A stretch of DNA of 64,000 nucleotides from Pseudoalteromonas piscicida (GCF_000238315.3 NZ_CP011924.1:4114001-4178000), one strand, 5' to 3'; counted from the first letter of the stretch, positions 44,423 to 54,942 are shown. Notes: generated by a model not told the origin, from the letters alone. Program-made: numbers and translations.

Positions 44423-45121
44423 ATGTTAGAGCCGTATTATCAACAACAAGCAAATGAGATCACCATTACCAGAGAACAGGGGAGTTTATTTGCAAAAGGA
44501 GTCGCGGACGACTACAACCCATTGCACGACATCGATGCAAAGAAGTTTTGTGTACCGGGTGATCTACTTTTCTCCTTAGTGTTAAAGCACTATGGCTTAA
44601 GCGAGAATATGGAGTTTAGCTTTGTGGGCATGGTTGATGAAACAACAACGCTCACGTTGCCTGAAGGTGCAGCACAATTTGATATTACCGCAAATGATAA
44701 AGTGATGTTGTCTGTATCGCGCACTGGCGAAACCAGCACTTGCCCAACGCTCATCAATAGTTTGACGAGAAATTACGTTGAATTTTCAGGCACCACCTTT
44801 CCTCATGTGATCATCCCATTGATGGGTGAGCAAGAGGTAATGATAAACCCAGCAAGGCCAATGGTGATATACGAATCTATGTCTATTCATATGGATGATA
44901 TCTCGGTAACGGAAGTAACATTGGAAGCGGCTAAACCTGAGTTTAGCTATGAAGGCAAACGTGGCAAAATCAACCTGCGTTTTAACTTACTGTCGAACGG
45001 CACTAAAGTCGGTTATGGTGAAAAGCACATGTTAGTTTCTGGGATCCGCGAGTATTGTCAGCAAACCGTTGATGATTTGATTGCCTATTACAACGATAGA
45101 AAAGTAGCATTAAAGCCGTAA
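44423..45121 (+). CDS. DUF3581 family protein
   Basis: A 232-residue cytoplasmic protein of the DUF3581 family found in marine gammaproteobacteria. Visible is a MaoC-like start (ADDYNPLHDIDAKKFCVPGDLLF), suggesting a hot-dog fold related to acyl dehydratases, then LTRNYVEFSGTTFPHVIIPL and a C-terminal GEKHMLVSGIREYCQQT. The function is unknown. It stands alone between two hairpins. Confidence 0.78.
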   Translation: MLEPYYQQQANEITITREQGSLFAKGVADDYNPLHDIDAKKFCVPGDLLFSLVLKHYGLSENMEFSFVGMVDETTTLTLPEGAAQFDITANDKVMLSVSRTGETSTCPTLINSLTRNYVEFSGTTFPHVIIPLMGEQEVMINPARPMVIYESMSIHMDDISVTEVTLEAAKPEFSYEGKRGKINLRFNLLSNGTKVGYGEKHMLVSGIREYCQQTVDDLIAYYNDRKVALKP

Positions 45122-45130
45122 CCTCCCAAT

Positions 45131-45156
45131 ACACGCTGACGCACCAGTCAGCGTGT
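45131..45156. terminator. Hairpin after the DUF3581 gene
   Basis: ACACGCTGAC (45131-45140) and GTCAGCGTGT (45147-45156) form a perfect ten-base stem with a six-base loop, ten bases beyond the stop. It is followed by TGCCCAC and then a later TTTTCC, so termination is likely but not classical. Confidence 0.55.
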
Positions 45157-45252
45157 TGCCCACACCGTTTTCCTTTTAAACAATAATTCATCCACTCTTC
45201 AGCTGTCCGCTATACTGTTTAGATAAATGTAATTGAATTAAATGGTATTACC

Positions 45253-46203
45253 GTGCCGTACGCAGACTTGCTTAAACCAGAAGCCTCACAACAAACGTTA
45301 TTAAAGTGGCAAAAAACAGTCGATTTGATGGCGAAGATTTTTTCGGCGCCTGCTGCGTTTGTGGTGCAAAAGAAAGAAGATGGCTTTGCAGTGATGATTG
45401 CAAGTGACCAAGAAGAAAACCCGTATCCTGCTGGTGGTTTTATACCGCAAGAAACCAATATCTTTTGTAAGCATGTTGTCGCTAATAACCGTAACCTATA
45501 TGAGCAGCACGCTAGTGTAAATTATCAATGGGACGATAACCCTGAGGTTGCCAATGATGGCTTTGAGTCTTATTTGGGTGTACCTATCCATTGGCCCAAT
45601 GGAAAGTCGTTTGGCACTTTGTGTGTGATGGACTTTAAACCCACGAATTACGGCGCTCCGTTGGTTGAATTTATAGAGCATTTGCGCGATATGCTAGAAG
45701 ACGATTTGGTGATGATTGAGCGCTATAGCAAAATCAAAGCGATAGCGATGCAAGACCCGTTAACTGAAGTATTAAATCGTCGTGCGACTGAAATACTCGG
45801 TGAACATAAGCGTGATATTGCCTTAAAGCTGGGTGGTGCGCTTTACTGTGTCTTTCTTGATTTAGATGGTTTTAAACCAATAAATGACAGCTATGGCCAT
45901 GAAGTTGGTGATCAGGTGTTACAAAGTTTGGCTGAAGCCTTGAAGGCCGCAAGCAGCGAAGATGATATTATCGGGCGCTATGGTGGTGATGAGTTTCTGG
46001 CTATTGTGCAGCGACATGATGAGAAAGCTGTCAACGACTTTATTTTTCAAAGTGAGGCTAATTTCTATCAAGCGTTAAAACAGAAAAAGCTCCCCAAGTG
46101 TGGATTTTCAGCGGGATTTGCCAAGTGTGAAAATAAGTTTGAAAGCATGGCTAGTTTATTTTCTCGGGCAGATAAACACATGTATCAGCAAAAACTGAGC
46201 TGA
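45253..46203 (+). CDS. GAF-GGDEF diguanylate cyclase
   Basis: A 316-residue protein starting at a GTG. The N-terminal 150 residues form a GAF domain (FKPTNYG, YLGVPIHWPNGKSFGTLCVM), followed by a GGDEF domain with VFLDLDGFKPINDSYGHEVG and RYGGDEFLAIV, an intact active site. It is predicted to be cytoplasmic and to make cyclic di-GMP in response to a ligand or redox signal at the GAF domain. It is the second such enzyme in the window (compare 38531-39499). Confidence 0.88.
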   Translation: MPYADLLKPEASQQTLLKWQKTVDLMAKIFSAPAAFVVQKKEDGFAVMIASDQEENPYPAGGFIPQETNIFCKHVVANNRNLYEQHASVNYQWDDNPEVANDGFESYLGVPIHWPNGKSFGTLCVMDFKPTNYGAPLVEFIEHLRDMLEDDLVMIERYSKIKAIAMQDPLTEVLNRRATEILGEHKRDIALKLGGALYCVFLDLDGFKPINDSYGHEVGDQVLQSLAEALKAASSEDDIIGRYGGDEFLAIVQRHDEKAVNDFIFQSEANFYQALKQKKLPKCGFSAGFAKCENKFESMASLFSRADKHMYQQKLS

Positions 46204-46487
46204 ATGCTCGATGTGACCTAAAGCATATAGGCGACACAGTTCCTGACAAGGCATGCCTTTTGTGAACAATGGCGATTTTACGTAAAAAGCTGGACTAATA
46301 AACTAGCCATCACAGCTCACCTTTCATCAACTACCGCAATGGCTATATAACATCTGCTATTTAGCTGCGAAAATTACCGTCATCAAGTTGTTAAAATGGC
46401 CAAGATCGGAGAGAATATAGCAATCTTTGTTCGAATTTAGCGTGGCCGAGTTTTGGTTCGGTTGCCAATGCCATAAGTAGAATTTCA
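46204..46487. other. Intergenic region before prfC
   Basis: This gap of 284 bases has no gene. The only structure noticed is a 12-base perfect palindrome AAGGCATGCCTT at 46248-46259. It must hold the prfC promoter, which was not resolved by eye. Confidence 0.45.
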
Positions 46488-48077
46488 ATGTCAAATATGA
46501 GTATTCCGCAGGAAGTGTCGCGCAGACGTACTTTCGCGATCATTTCACACCCGGATGCGGGTAAAACCACCATCACCGAAAAAGTACTTTTATTCGGAAA
46601 GGCGTTACAAAAAGCCGGTACGGTTAAAGGCCGTGGCTCAAACCAACACGCCAAATCTGACTGGATGGAAATGGAAAAAGAACGTGGTATCTCGGTAACC
46701 ACCTCTGTGATGCAGTTTCCATACAATGATGCCTTGGTTAACCTACTAGATACTCCGGGACACGAAGACTTCTCTGAAGATACTTATCGTACGCTCACCG
46801 CTGTTGACTCGTGCTTGATGGTAATCGATGCGGCAAAAGGTGTAGAAGACCGTACCCGCAAACTGATGGAAGTAACGCGTTTACGTGACACGCCAATCGT
46901 TACCTTTATGAACAAATTGGACCGTGATATTCGTGACCCAATGGAGCTACTTGATGAAGTAGAAACTGAACTGAACATCATGTGTGCGCCGGTTACTTGG
47001 CCAATTGGCTGTGGTAAAGAATTTAAAGGTGTTTATCACATTCATCGTGATGAAACGATTCTGTACCAAACAGGTCAAGGTCATACGATCCAAGACAAAC
47101 GCGTGATCAAAGGGCTAGATAACAGCGAGCTTGACGCTGCTGTGGGTGAAAGCTTGGCTGAGCAACTTCGTGAAGAGCTTGAGTTAGTAATGGGTGCCTC
47201 GCATGAGTTTGACCGTGAATTATTTCTAACTGGCGAATTAACCCCTGTATTCTTTGGTACGGCACTTGGTAACTTCGGTGTTGACCACATGCTTGACGGG
47301 TTAACTGAGTGGGCACCAACGCCACTGCCGCGTCAAACTGATGAGCGTGAAGTAAAAGCCGACGAAGAAAAGTTCTCTGGTTTCGTGTTTAAAATTCAAG
47401 CAAACATGGATCCAAAACACCGCGACCGTATCGCCTTTATGCGTATTGTATCTGGTAAATATAGCCAAGGCATGAAGATGAACCACGTGCGTCTTGGTAA
47501 ACAAGTCAGTATTGCAGATGCGGTAACCTTTATGGCGGGTGACCGTGAGCGTGCTCAAGAAGCGTTCGCGGGTGATATTATCGGTCTACATAACCACGGT
47601 ACTATTCAAATAGGTGATACCTTCACACAAGGTGAAACGCTTAAATTTAGTGGTATTCCAAACTTTGCACCTGAGCTATTCCGTCGCATTCGTCTAAGAG
47701 ATCCACTTAAGCAAAAGCAGCTACTTAAAGGGCTGGTACAGCTTTCTGAAGAAGGTGCGGTACAGGTATTTAGACCACTTATCAATAACGACCTGATTGT
47801 AGGTGCGGTTGGGGTGCTGCAGTTTGATGTGGTTGTGGCACGCTTAAAGTCTGAATACAACGTAGATGCGATTTACGAGAGCGTAACGGTTCAAACTGCG
47901 CGCTGGGTAAGCTGTGATGACGAGAAGAAAATGGCTGAGTTCCGCCGCAAGTGTGAGCAAAACTTGGCGTTGGATGGTGGTGATAACCTAACTTACATCG
48001 CACCAAGCCGCGTAAACCTGAATCTATCTATGGAGCGTTACCCTGACGTGAAGTTCCATGAAACTCGTGAACACTAA
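46488..48077 (+). CDS. prfC: Peptide chain release factor 3 PrfC
   Basis: A 529-residue translational GTPase that recycles RF1/RF2 from ribosomes. The G domain has [14 protein letters not shown] (G1), [11 protein letters not shown] (G2), [17 protein letters not shown] (G3) and TFMNKLDR (G4), and the C-terminal domains follow with the usual RF3 length. It is 24 bases upstream of argS and probably shares a transcript with it. Confidence 0.96.
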   Translation: MSNMSIPQEVSRRRTFAIISHPDAGKTTITEKVLLFGKALQKAGTVKGRGSNQHAKSDWMEMEKERGISVTTSVMQFPYNDALVNLLDTPGHEDFSEDTYRTLTAVDSCLMVIDAAKGVEDRTRKLMEVTRLRDTPIVTFMNKLDRDIRDPMELLDEVETELNIMCAPVTWPIGCGKEFKGVYHIHRDETILYQTGQGHTIQDKRVIKGLDNSELDAAVGESLAEQLREELELVMGASHEFDRELFLTGELTPVFFGTALGNFGVDHMLDGLTEWAPTPLPRQTDEREVKADEEKFSGFVFKIQANMDPKHRDRIAFMRIVSGKYSQGMKMNHVRLGKQVSIADAVTFMAGDRERAQEAFAGDIIGLHNHGTIQIGDTFTQGETLKFSGIPNFAPELFRRIRLRDPLKQKQLLKGLVQLSEEGAVQVFRPLINNDLIVGAVGVLQFDVVVARLKSEYNVDAIYESVTVQTARWVSCDDEKKMAEFRRKCEQNLALDGGDNLTYIAPSRVNLNLSMERYPDVKFHETREH

Positions 48078-48101
48078 TCGCTGCGCATTAAAGGAAAACA
48101 G

Positions 48102-49844
48102 ATGAACATCAAAAGTATTTTAATTGAAAAAGCCAATGCAGCGATGCAAGCGGCTGGTATCCCTGAAGGTACAAACCCAGCGGTAACACAAAGCACGCGT
48201 CCTCAGTTTGGTGATTACCAAATTAACGGTGCGATGGGGGCTGCTAAAGCACTAAAAACTAACCCAAGAGAGCTGGCGCAGAAGATCATCGACAACCTAG
48301 ACGTTGCTGATCTTGCAGAAAAAACAGAAATCGCAGGCCCAGGTTTTATTAATATTCACCTCAAACCTGAGTTTTTAGCCGCAAGCCTAGAAGCGGCAAA
48401 TACGGATGCCAAATTAGGTGTTGCTGAACATGCTACGCCTGACAAGGTTGTGGTCGACTTTTCTTCGCCAAACCTTGCTAAAGAGATGCACGTAGGTCAT
48501 CTGCGCTCAACTATCATTGGTGATGCTGTTGTGCGTGCCCTTGAGTTCCGTGGTGACACTGTTATTCGCCAAAACCATATGGGCGACTGGGGTACCCAGT
48601 TTGGTATGTTGATAGCACACCTAGAAGATTTGCTGAACCAAGGTGTTGACCTTGAAAACGTCGCACTTGCGGATCTTGAAAGCTTTTATCGCGATGCCAA
48701 AAAGCGCTTTGATGACGAAGCCGGTTTTGCCGATAAAGCCCGTGATTACGTAGTAAAACTACAAGGTGGTGATGCGCATTGTCAGAAGCTATGGCAAATG
48801 TTTATCGACACCTCTGTTAAACACTCTGAAGAAGTATACGGCAAGCTAAACGTGACGCTTACGCGTGATGACATCATGGCAGAAAGTGCCTACAACGACC
48901 GTCTTGCCGGCGTAATTGAGCTGCTAAAAGAGAAAGGCATTGCGGTCGAAGATCAGGGCGCTCAAGTCGTATTCCTTGACGAATTGGCAAATAAAGACGG
49001 TGAACCTTCCGTATTTATCGTGCAAAAATCAGGTGGTGGTTTCTTATATTCGACGACTGATTTAGCAGCCTGTGATTACCGTTCAAATGAGCTAGATGTT
49101 GATCGTATCCTAATTTTTGTTGATGCGCGTCAGGGTTTACACTTCAACCAAGTTGAGATCACAGCACGTAAAGCGGGTCTTTTAAAAGACAAAACCAGCT
49201 ACGAGCCAAGCCTGTTTGGTACTATGATGGGTAACGATGGCAAACCGTTTAAAACTCGTACTGGCGGCACGGTGAAGCTATCAGACTTACTTGACGAAGC
49301 AGTGAGCCGTGCGACAGAAAAGCTCGCTGACAGAGCCTCTGGCCTATCTGATGAAGCTCGCCAAGAAATCGCGCGTAAAGTGGGTATTGGTGCAGTGAAG
49401 TACGCCGATCTGTCAAAGCACAGAACCAGCGATTATATCTTTAACTGGGATACGATGCTGAGCTTTGAAGGGGCGACGGCGCCATATTTGCAGTACGCCT
49501 ATACCCGTGTTCGTAGTATTTTCCGCAAGGCAAACATGGATAGCGCTAGCCTAACTGGTCGTATTCAAATTCAAGCACCACAGGAAAAGGCACTTGCGCT
49601 TAAACTGCTGCAACTGGAAGAAGTGCTTGATCTGATGATCAGCGAAGCAACGCCACACGTATTATGTAGTTATTTATATGAGCTCGCGAGCTTGTATATG
49701 ACATTCTATGAAGCGTGCCCAATTTTGAAAGATGATGTAGCAGCAGACGTCCGTGAAAGTCGTCTCTTGTTATGTAATCTGGTTGCTAACTCACTGAAAA
49801 CCGGTCTAGATTTGCTTGGTATCGAAGTGATGGAGCAAATGTAA
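48102..49844 (+). CDS. argS: Arginyl-tRNA synthetase ArgS
   Basis: A 580-residue class I synthetase for arginine. The HIGH motif is in [19 protein letters not shown], followed by the N-terminal Add domain typical of ArgS (first 100 residues) and the C-terminal DALR anticodon domain ([19 protein letters not shown]). No exact KMSKS is seen, as is usual in this enzyme. A terminator at 49877-49899 ends the transcript. Confidence 0.96.
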   Translation: MNIKSILIEKANAAMQAAGIPEGTNPAVTQSTRPQFGDYQINGAMGAAKALKTNPRELAQKIIDNLDVADLAEKTEIAGPGFINIHLKPEFLAASLEAANTDAKLGVAEHATPDKVVVDFSSPNLAKEMHVGHLRSTIIGDAVVRALEFRGDTVIRQNHMGDWGTQFGMLIAHLEDLLNQGVDLENVALADLESFYRDAKKRFDDEAGFADKARDYVVKLQGGDAHCQKLWQMFIDTSVKHSEEVYGKLNVTLTRDDIMAESAYNDRLAGVIELLKEKGIAVEDQGAQVVFLDELANKDGEPSVFIVQKSGGGFLYSTTDLAACDYRSNELDVDRILIFVDARQGLHFNQVEITARKAGLLKDKTSYEPSLFGTMMGNDGKPFKTRTGGTVKLSDLLDEAVSRATEKLADRASGLSDEARQEIARKVGIGAVKYADLSKHRTSDYIFNWDTMLSFEGATAPYLQYAYTRVRSIFRKANMDSASLTGRIQIQAPQEKALALKLLQLEEVLDLMISEATPHVLCSYLYELASLYMTFYEACPILKDDVAADVRESRLLLCNLVANSLKTGLDLLGIEVMEQM

Positions 49845-49876
49845 GTTAGTTTTAACTTGCATTAAGGTATACTAGA

Positions 49877-49899
49877 AGCCGCTTTATAGCGGCTTTTTT
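49877..49899 (+). terminator. Rho-independent terminator of argS
   Basis: AGCCGC (49877-49882) pairs with GCGGCT (49889-49894) around TTTATA and is followed by a T run. It lies 33 bases past the argS stop and 16 bases before the pdxH start. Confidence 0.88.
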
Positions 49900-49914
49900 G
49901 TAAAGGAAATAGTG

Positions 49915-50553
49915 ATGAAACTTGAAGACATTCGCAGAGAATATACCAAAGACGGTTTACGTCGTGAGATGCTGAAAGACACACCCGTTGAGCAGTTTGA
50001 AACCTGGCTACAGCAGGCGATTGATGCCAAGTTTACCGACCCAACAGCGATGGTCGTCGCTACGGTTGATGAGCACGGTCAGCCGTCTCAACGCATTGTT
50101 TTACTCAAGCATGTAGACCAGCACGGTTTTGTCTTCTTTACCAATACCGGTTCACGCAAAGCGCAAGAACTAAAGCAAAACAACAAGATATGCTTGCACT
50201 TCCCGTGGCATGAAATTGAGCGTCAGGTTATCGTGTATGGTGAAGCAGTCCCGTTACCAACCAGTCGCGTTGCCAAGTATTTCTTATCACGACCAAAAGA
50301 AAGTCAGCTTGCAGCGTGGGCGTCTCAGCAATCGCGCCCCGTATCATCTCGTCAAGCCTTGATGCAAACCTTTAGTAGCATGAAAGACAAGTTCGCTAAA
50401 GGCGAAATTCCACTACCTGATTTTTGGGGCGGTTATTGCGTGGAGCCCACTAAAGTTGAGTTTTGGCAAGGTGGAGAGCACCGTCTTCACGATCGCTTTA
50501 TGTATGTGAAGCAAGCCGATGGCAGTTGGGAAATTGAGCGGCTCAACCCATAA
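49915..50553 (+). CDS. pdxH: Pyridoxamine 5'-phosphate oxidase PdxH
   Basis: An FMN enzyme that makes pyridoxal 5'-phosphate from its amine or alcohol forms. Landmarks are [13 protein letters not shown] at the N-terminus, [18 protein letters not shown] and the C-terminal [15 protein letters not shown] followed by IERLNP, the invariant family ending. The ATG at 49915 (after an AAGGAA site) is chosen over the GTG at 49912. PLP made here would serve YggS and other enzymes. The 3' end overlaps the TatD-family gene by 35 bases. Confidence 0.96.
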   Translation: MKLEDIRREYTKDGLRREMLKDTPVEQFETWLQQAIDAKFTDPTAMVVATVDEHGQPSQRIVLLKHVDQHGFVFFTNTGSRKAQELKQNNKICLHFPWHEIERQVIVYGEAVPLPTSRVAKYFLSRPKESQLAAWASQQSRPVSSRQALMQTFSSMKDKFAKGEIPLPDFWGGYCVEPTKVEFWQGGEHRLHDRFMYVKQADGSWEIERLNP

Positions 50554-51322
50554 ATTCGCCTTTATAGATAGTCACTGTCATCTCGATTTTGACGAGTTGG
50601 CAGATGACTTAGCTATGCATATCAAAACTGCCCACGGCGCTGGTGTTGAGCGTTTTGTGGTGCCTGGCGTTACCCTTAAGCAGTCTCTTGAGCTTGTTGA
50701 GTTTCAAGCACATCATCCAGAATGTGAAATCGCCGCGGGGTTACACCCTTATTTTATTGGCGAACATTGCGACGACGATATGGCTGCGTTGGTCGAGCAT
50801 GTAATGCACAATCGTACCCAACTGTGTGCGATAGGAGAGTGTGGCATCGATACAACCTGCGATGCGCTTGAGCGGCAAATTGCACTGTTTGAAGCGCATA
50901 TCGCACTGAGTAATCAGGTAAAGCTTCCGCTAATCGTCCATCACCGCAAAAGTCATCACCTAATTGCTGCCGCGTTTAAACGTGTTAAGCCACAGTATGG
51001 CGGGGTGATCCATGCTTTTTCAGGTTCAAAACAGCAGGCTGAATATTATATTGCTCAGGGTTTTAAACTCGGAGTAGGTGGCACAATCACCTATCCAAGA
51101 GGCGAAAAAACAGCGCAGGCAATATCACAGCTGCCGCTTGAAAGCCTAGTGTTGGAAACTGATGCGCCGTCGATGCCGTTACATGGTTATCAGGGGAAGC
51201 CGAATTCCCCTAAGCGAGTCGTCCAAGTATTTGACAGACTTTGTGAATATCGAAGCGAAACACCGAGCGAGCTTGCCGCAGCGCTTTATCGAAATACCAC
51301 GCAGTTGTTTGGCTTAGGTTAA
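50519..51322 (+). CDS. TatD family hydrolase
   Basis: A metal-dependent TIM-barrel nuclease of the TatD family. [12 protein letters not shown] supplies the first metal ligands, [11 protein letters not shown] the glutamate, [11 protein letters not shown] and GVIHAFSGS further histidines, and [11 protein letters not shown] the last aspartate. TatD proteins act as 3'-5' exonucleases or D-aminoacyl-tRNA deacylase-like enzymes. The ATG at 50519 lies inside pdxH (35-base overlap); a TTG at 50534 is an alternative, and both precede the family start FAFIDSHCH. Confidence 0.88.
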   Translation: MAVGKLSGSTHKFAFIDSHCHLDFDELADDLAMHIKTAHGAGVERFVVPGVTLKQSLELVEFQAHHPECEIAAGLHPYFIGEHCDDDMAALVEHVMHNRTQLCAIGECGIDTTCDALERQIALFEAHIALSNQVKLPLIVHHRKSHHLIAAAFKRVKPQYGGVIHAFSGSKQQAEYYIAQGFKLGVGGTITYPRGEKTAQAISQLPLESLVLETDAPSMPLHGYQGKPNSPKRVVQVFDRLCEYRSETPSELAAALYRNTTQLFGLG

Positions 51323-51938
51323 ATTGATGATGTCGAGATAAATCTCGACCTACGCGTCAATATTACAAATGGGATATAAAACTATACTTACCAGAAATAA
51401 ATAACCCATGTAGGAGCCGGTTCACCCAGCGATCTTGATGCTTTTACCGCGATATAAAACCATACCTACCAGCAATAGAAAAGTAGGTGTAGGAGCCAGT
51501 TCACCCGGCGATCTTGATGCTTTTACCGCGATATAAAACCATACCTATCAGCAATAGATAACCCGTGTAGGAGCCGGTTCACCCGGCGATCTTTACGCTT
51601 TTACCACGATATAAAACCATACCTATCAGCAATAGATAACCCGTGTAGGAGCCGGTTCACCCGGCGATCTTGATGCTTTTACTACGATATAAAACCATAC
51701 CTACCAGCAATAGAAAAACAAGTGTAGGAGTCGGTTCACCCGGCGATCTTTACGCAGTTACCGCGATATAAAACCATACTTACCAGCAATAGAAAAACAG
51801 GTGTAGGAGCCGGTTCACCCTGCGATCTTTACGCAGTTACCGCGATATAAAATCATACTTACCAACAATAGAAAAGCAGGTGTAGGAGCCGGTTCACCCG
51901 GCGATCTTTATGCTTTTCCGGCATAATACCAACACTAC
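51323..51938. other. Repeat-filled intergenic region
   Basis: The 616 bases between the TatD-family gene and the thioesterase gene are almost entirely occupied by the tandem REP array (51371-51928). No gene is present. Confidence 0.7.
51371..51928 (+). repeat. Tandem array of seven GTAG-REP-like units, period 78-79 bases
   Basis: Units beginning GTAGGAG start at 51410, 51489, 51567, 51645, 51724, 51803 and 51882, spaced 79, 78, 78, 79, 79 and 79. Each has a 25-base REP (GTAGGAGCCGG-TTCAC-CCGGCGATC, hairpin GCCGG/CCGGC) and a conserved 53-54 base linker containing GATATAAAACCATAC and CAGCAATAGA. A partial linker precedes unit 1. The GTAG head with an adjacent palindrome is the form known for REP elements of Pseudomonas and enterics mobilised by RAYT transposases. 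Units 1, 2 and 6 have one arm mismatch each. Confidence 0.85.
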
Positions 51939-52667
51939 TTAAGCCAATTGTTGATTAATAATGGAGATCATCTCATCAGCGTATTGGTGAATAAAAAAGT
52001 GCCCACCGGCAAATTCGGTAATCTGGTATGGCTGTGTCGTTAGCTCTTGCCACGCAATAACATGTTCATTCAAGATCTCATCATCAACGCCATGGAAAAC
52101 ATGGATGGGGATGGGTAATGCACACTGTTCTGCTACATAGGTATCTGCTATTTTAAAGTCAGCTCGGAGCAACGGGAGTAATAGCTCCATAAGCTCTTTA
52201 TTTTCAAGAACTTCTTTTGGCGTACCATTTAAGTCACGAAGCTCAGCAATAAATTCATCGTGTGGTAAGCCATGTAAATGAGACTTAGTTGAGGTGCAAT
52301 GTGGTGCACGACTCGCAGAAGCAAATATTTTACGTGGAGTAGGCAAGCCTGCGTCTAACAATTGAAAAGCAAGCTCATATGAAATGCGACTACCAAGACT
52401 ATGTCCAAAAAACGCGAAAGGCTTACTGGTCATATAGTCTTTGTGTACCATGAGTTCAGAGATAATATCCGGCATGTTGTCTATTGCTGGCTCTACCAGT
52501 CGAGCCCCTCTCCCTGGAAGCTGCACAAAAACGAGCTCAACAAATTCACTTGTTTTATCGATCCAAGGCGTAAATATAGCTGGTGAACCGCCAGCATAAG
52601 GAAAGCAAAATAACCGCAACTCAGCGTTTGGATTGGGTTTTGGGGTAATAAAAAGTTTACTATTCAT
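51939..52667 (-). CDS. Type II thioesterase (alpha/beta hydrolase, GrsT-like)
   Basis: A 242-residue thioesterase of the type that clears misloaded carrier proteins in NRPS/PKS systems. It has LFCFPYAGGSPAIF at the N-terminus, the nucleophile in FFGHSLGSRISYEL, the aspartate in HGVDDEILNEH and the histidine in GGHFFIHQ. No NRPS, PKS or carrier gene is within this window, so it is an orphan here. It borders the REP array on its 3' side and ytjB on the other, with 69 bases to the latter. Confidence 0.88.
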   Translation of the reverse strand: MNSKLFITPKPNPNAELRLFCFPYAGGSPAIFTPWIDKTSEFVELVFVQLPGRGARLVEPAIDNMPDIISELMVHKDYMTSKPFAFFGHSLGSRISYELAFQLLDAGLPTPRKIFASASRAPHCTSTKSHLHGLPHDEFIAELRDLNGTPKEVLENKELMELLLPLLRADFKIADTYVAEQCALPIPIHVFHGVDDEILNEHVIAWQELTTQPYQITEFAGGHFFIHQYADEMISIINQQLA

Positions 52668-52736
52668 ATCCTTTGTTGTTCGATTTTATTTTAGGTTAAC
52701 TATTATGTTATCAACTTTATTACAGTGCTAACAGCT

Positions 52737-53393
52737 TTACCCCTGCTCTAATTCTTCTGCCCGTTTTTCAGGCGCAGGAAGCATCTTTACTTTCTTGCGA
52801 ATTTTGCGTTTTACTTCCCAGCGTTTTAATGCTCGACCTATTTGCCATGTGAATACCATCGTAATCACCAGCATCAGTAAAACGACTCGTCCAAGTTCGT
52901 GGAAATGAGAGTGGCTTTGTGACATAGCAGCTTCTGTCAAATAGACCATATTGACGAACCCAAGAGGCTGTCCGGTTGGCGTATATACTGGTTCAGAAAT
53001 AATGCTTTTGGTTTTACTCAGTCCCGGTAAGGTTTGAGGTAGCTGCTGATAATCTGTGGGTGAGGAATTACCGTCGTTACCAACAACAAAGCGTCCTTGA
53101 TAATCATAAATTGCGACTTGAAGCACAAAGTCATCGCTAGCGAGGTGATTTGCCAGTGCGCTGAGCCTTGGCGTATCACTGCGAGAGAGGGGCAATGCCA
53201 CATTTTTTGCGAGCTGCTTGGTGAGACTTCTTGCGGTAAGGTCTGCGCCATTATGGAGCAAACGATGAGATTCAAAACTGGTATTAAACGCAAGCCAAGT
53301 CACCATAATTAAACACGTCGCGGCGATGCACAGGCGAAATAATCTACGCCCTCTGGTCGAGTTTAACACTTCTAATACATGTAAATTTTTCAT
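52737..53393 (-). CDS. ytjB: AhpA/YtjB family membrane protein
   Basis: A 218-residue inner-membrane protein: an N-terminal transmembrane helix (CIAATCLIMVTWLAFNTSF), a periplasmic domain of about 120 residues with a PAS/Cache look (LQVAIYDYQGRFVVGNDG), a second transmembrane helix (RVVLLMLVITMVFTWQIG) and a basic cytoplasmic tail. This layout and the divergent position to serB are those of YtjB (SMP). The function is unclear; links with envelope stress and hemolysin expression exist in relatives. Confidence 0.82.
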   Translation of the reverse strand: MKNLHVLEVLNSTRGRRLFRLCIAATCLIMVTWLAFNTSFESHRLLHNGADLTARSLTKQLAKNVALPLSRSDTPRLSALANHLASDDFVLQVAIYDYQGRFVVGNDGNSSPTDYQQLPQTLPGLSKTKSIISEPVYTPTGQPLGFVNMVYLTEAAMSQSHSHFHELGRVVLLMLVITMVFTWQIGRALKRWEVKRKIRKKVKMLPAPEKRAEELEQG

Positions 53394-53488
53394 ATTTATC
53401 GCATATTGCCCGCTTTTGCTAAGGTCCAGTGCTGACAGCTTAGCGCAATCATGTTAAAAATCGGCTTAACGCTATCAAGGAGCAACTT

Positions 53489-54502
53489 ATGTCGTCAATC
53501 ATTCAATTCGCTAATAGTGAACTAAACACACCAATTCAGGAACATATGGCGCTGGCTCATTGGTATAGCTGCCAAGGTACCACAAGCCTCACACAAGTAA
53601 ATCAATTACCTGAGATGACGACCCAATCAATATGCTTTTTTGGCCCAAATATACAATTGCAACACCTTGTGGAAGTCACAAAATTTCTTCAAACATTTGC
53701 TATCGAGCAGGCTTATTTTACGGCATATCAACCTCATGAACAGCTTCCTGTTGCACTGGGTATGCGTTTTAACGCATCGCAAATGCCGAATAAGGCTGAG
53801 GTGAGGCATTTTGCCAAAAGCATTAATGCGCAAGGTGCGGTGATAACACAAGCACCTACTTTAGCAGAGCCTGGGTTACTTGTGATGGATATGGACTCCA
53901 CCGCAATTCAAATTGAATGTATTGACGAAATTGCTCGATTGGCCGACCGATATGATGAAGTGGCTTCTGTCACCGCACAGGCAATGGCCGGGGCACTCTC
54001 TTTTTCTGAAAGTCTACACCGCCGCGTTGCGTCACTCTCTGGCGTACCGTTATCACAAATTCAATCATTAAAAGAAAACTTACCGCTAATGCCCGGTATA
54101 GAGCTGTTATGTCAGGCGCTAAAGCTGCATCACTGGCATCTTGCCATCGCCTCGGGTGGCTTTACATGGTTTGCAGAATCATTGATTGAGCCACTCCAAC
54201 TAGACGCTGTATTTGCCAACACCCTAGAGGTGGAAAACGCGCAGCTTACCGGCAAAGTGCTAGGTGATATCGTAGATGCCGACAAAAAGGCAGAAGTGCT
54301 AGGTCAACTTGCAACCCAATATGCGATCCCAATGACTCAAACCGTTGCCATTGGTGATGGCGCAAATGACTTAGTGATGATGGCAAAAGCCCAGCTAGGT
54401 GTGGCAATCCATGGTAAGCCAAAAGTGGTAGAAAGTGCCGGCGCGGCTATTTGTGAAGGATCTTTGTTACAACTGTTATATTTGCTAGGTGTGCCGAAAT
54501 AA
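53489..54502 (+). CDS. serB: Phosphoserine phosphatase SerB
   Basis: The last enzyme of serine synthesis, a HAD phosphatase of 337 residues. The nucleophile motif is DMDSTAIQIECIDEIA, motif II is AIASGGFTWF, and motif IV is AIGDGANDLVMM. An N-terminal ACT-like region of about 120 residues precedes the catalytic domain. It is divergent from ytjB, as in E. coli, with 95 bases between starts. Confidence 0.95.
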   Translation: MSSIIQFANSELNTPIQEHMALAHWYSCQGTTSLTQVNQLPEMTTQSICFFGPNIQLQHLVEVTKFLQTFAIEQAYFTAYQPHEQLPVALGMRFNASQMPNKAEVRHFAKSINAQGAVITQAPTLAEPGLLVMDMDSTAIQIECIDEIARLADRYDEVASVTAQAMAGALSFSESLHRRVASLSGVPLSQIQSLKENLPLMPGIELLCQALKLHHWHLAIASGGFTWFAESLIEPLQLDAVFANTLEVENAQLTGKVLGDIVDADKKAEVLGQLATQYAIPMTQTVAIGDGANDLVMMAKAQLGVAIHGKPKVVESAGAAICEGSLLQLLYLLGVPK

Positions 54503-54684
54503 TATACGCTTTGTTACTTAACGAAAAACACAGCTCAAAAATGTTGCGCTTTTGTTTCTTTTTGTTACTATTTCCCGTTAATGGGTTCGGAGTTGGCGGA
54601 GAAGCAAAGCGTGTAAAGTAAGACTCGTTTACTGCTTCTTTAACATTCGTATAGTAACGATATTATGTTAAGGATATAACTGCG

Positions 54685-54936
54685 TTGTTTTTCTTTAAAA
54701 ATAGCATTTCAGGGGATGACCTTCGCGCACTTAGAAAACGAAAGGGGGTCACCATGCAACAAATGGCAGATAAAATTGGTGTGTCTCTCAGGACGATAGA
54801 GAATTGGGAAACCGGTGTCGGACAACCAAGAATTAACCAATTTTTAGAAATATGTATTTATTGTTCGGTTGATATCAAAGGGCTTATCACTCAAATTAAA
54901 CAGAGTGAGAAAGAGCAAGAAGATATAAAAAAATAG
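54685..54936 (+). CDS. Small XRE-type HTH regulator
   Basis: An 83-residue protein consisting of a helix-turn-helix of the Cro/CI type (ALRKRKGVTMQQMADKIGVS, LRTIENWETGVGQPRINQFL). The start is probably the TTG at 54685, about ten bases after an AAGGA site; the first in-frame ATG at 54754 would cut into the HTH. It is directly followed by the small peptide gene at 54943 and a membrane protein gene, so it probably controls this set. Confidence 0.8.
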   Translation: MFFFKNSISGDDLRALRKRKGVTMQQMADKIGVSLRTIENWETGVGQPRINQFLEICIYCSVDIKGLITQIKQSEKEQEDIKK

Positions 54937-54942
54937 AGATTA

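Noticed and set aside
46248-46259. Palindrome AAGGCATGCCTT as a regulatory site upstream of prfC
   Set aside because: A 12-base palindrome with no repeats nearby is too short to claim a function; it is only noted in the intergenic entry.
51410-51906. CRISPR array, because of seven regularly spaced near-identical 25-base repeats
   Set aside because: The segments between repeats are also conserved and are longer (53-54 bases) than usual spacers; there are no cas genes in the window. It is a tandem REP array.
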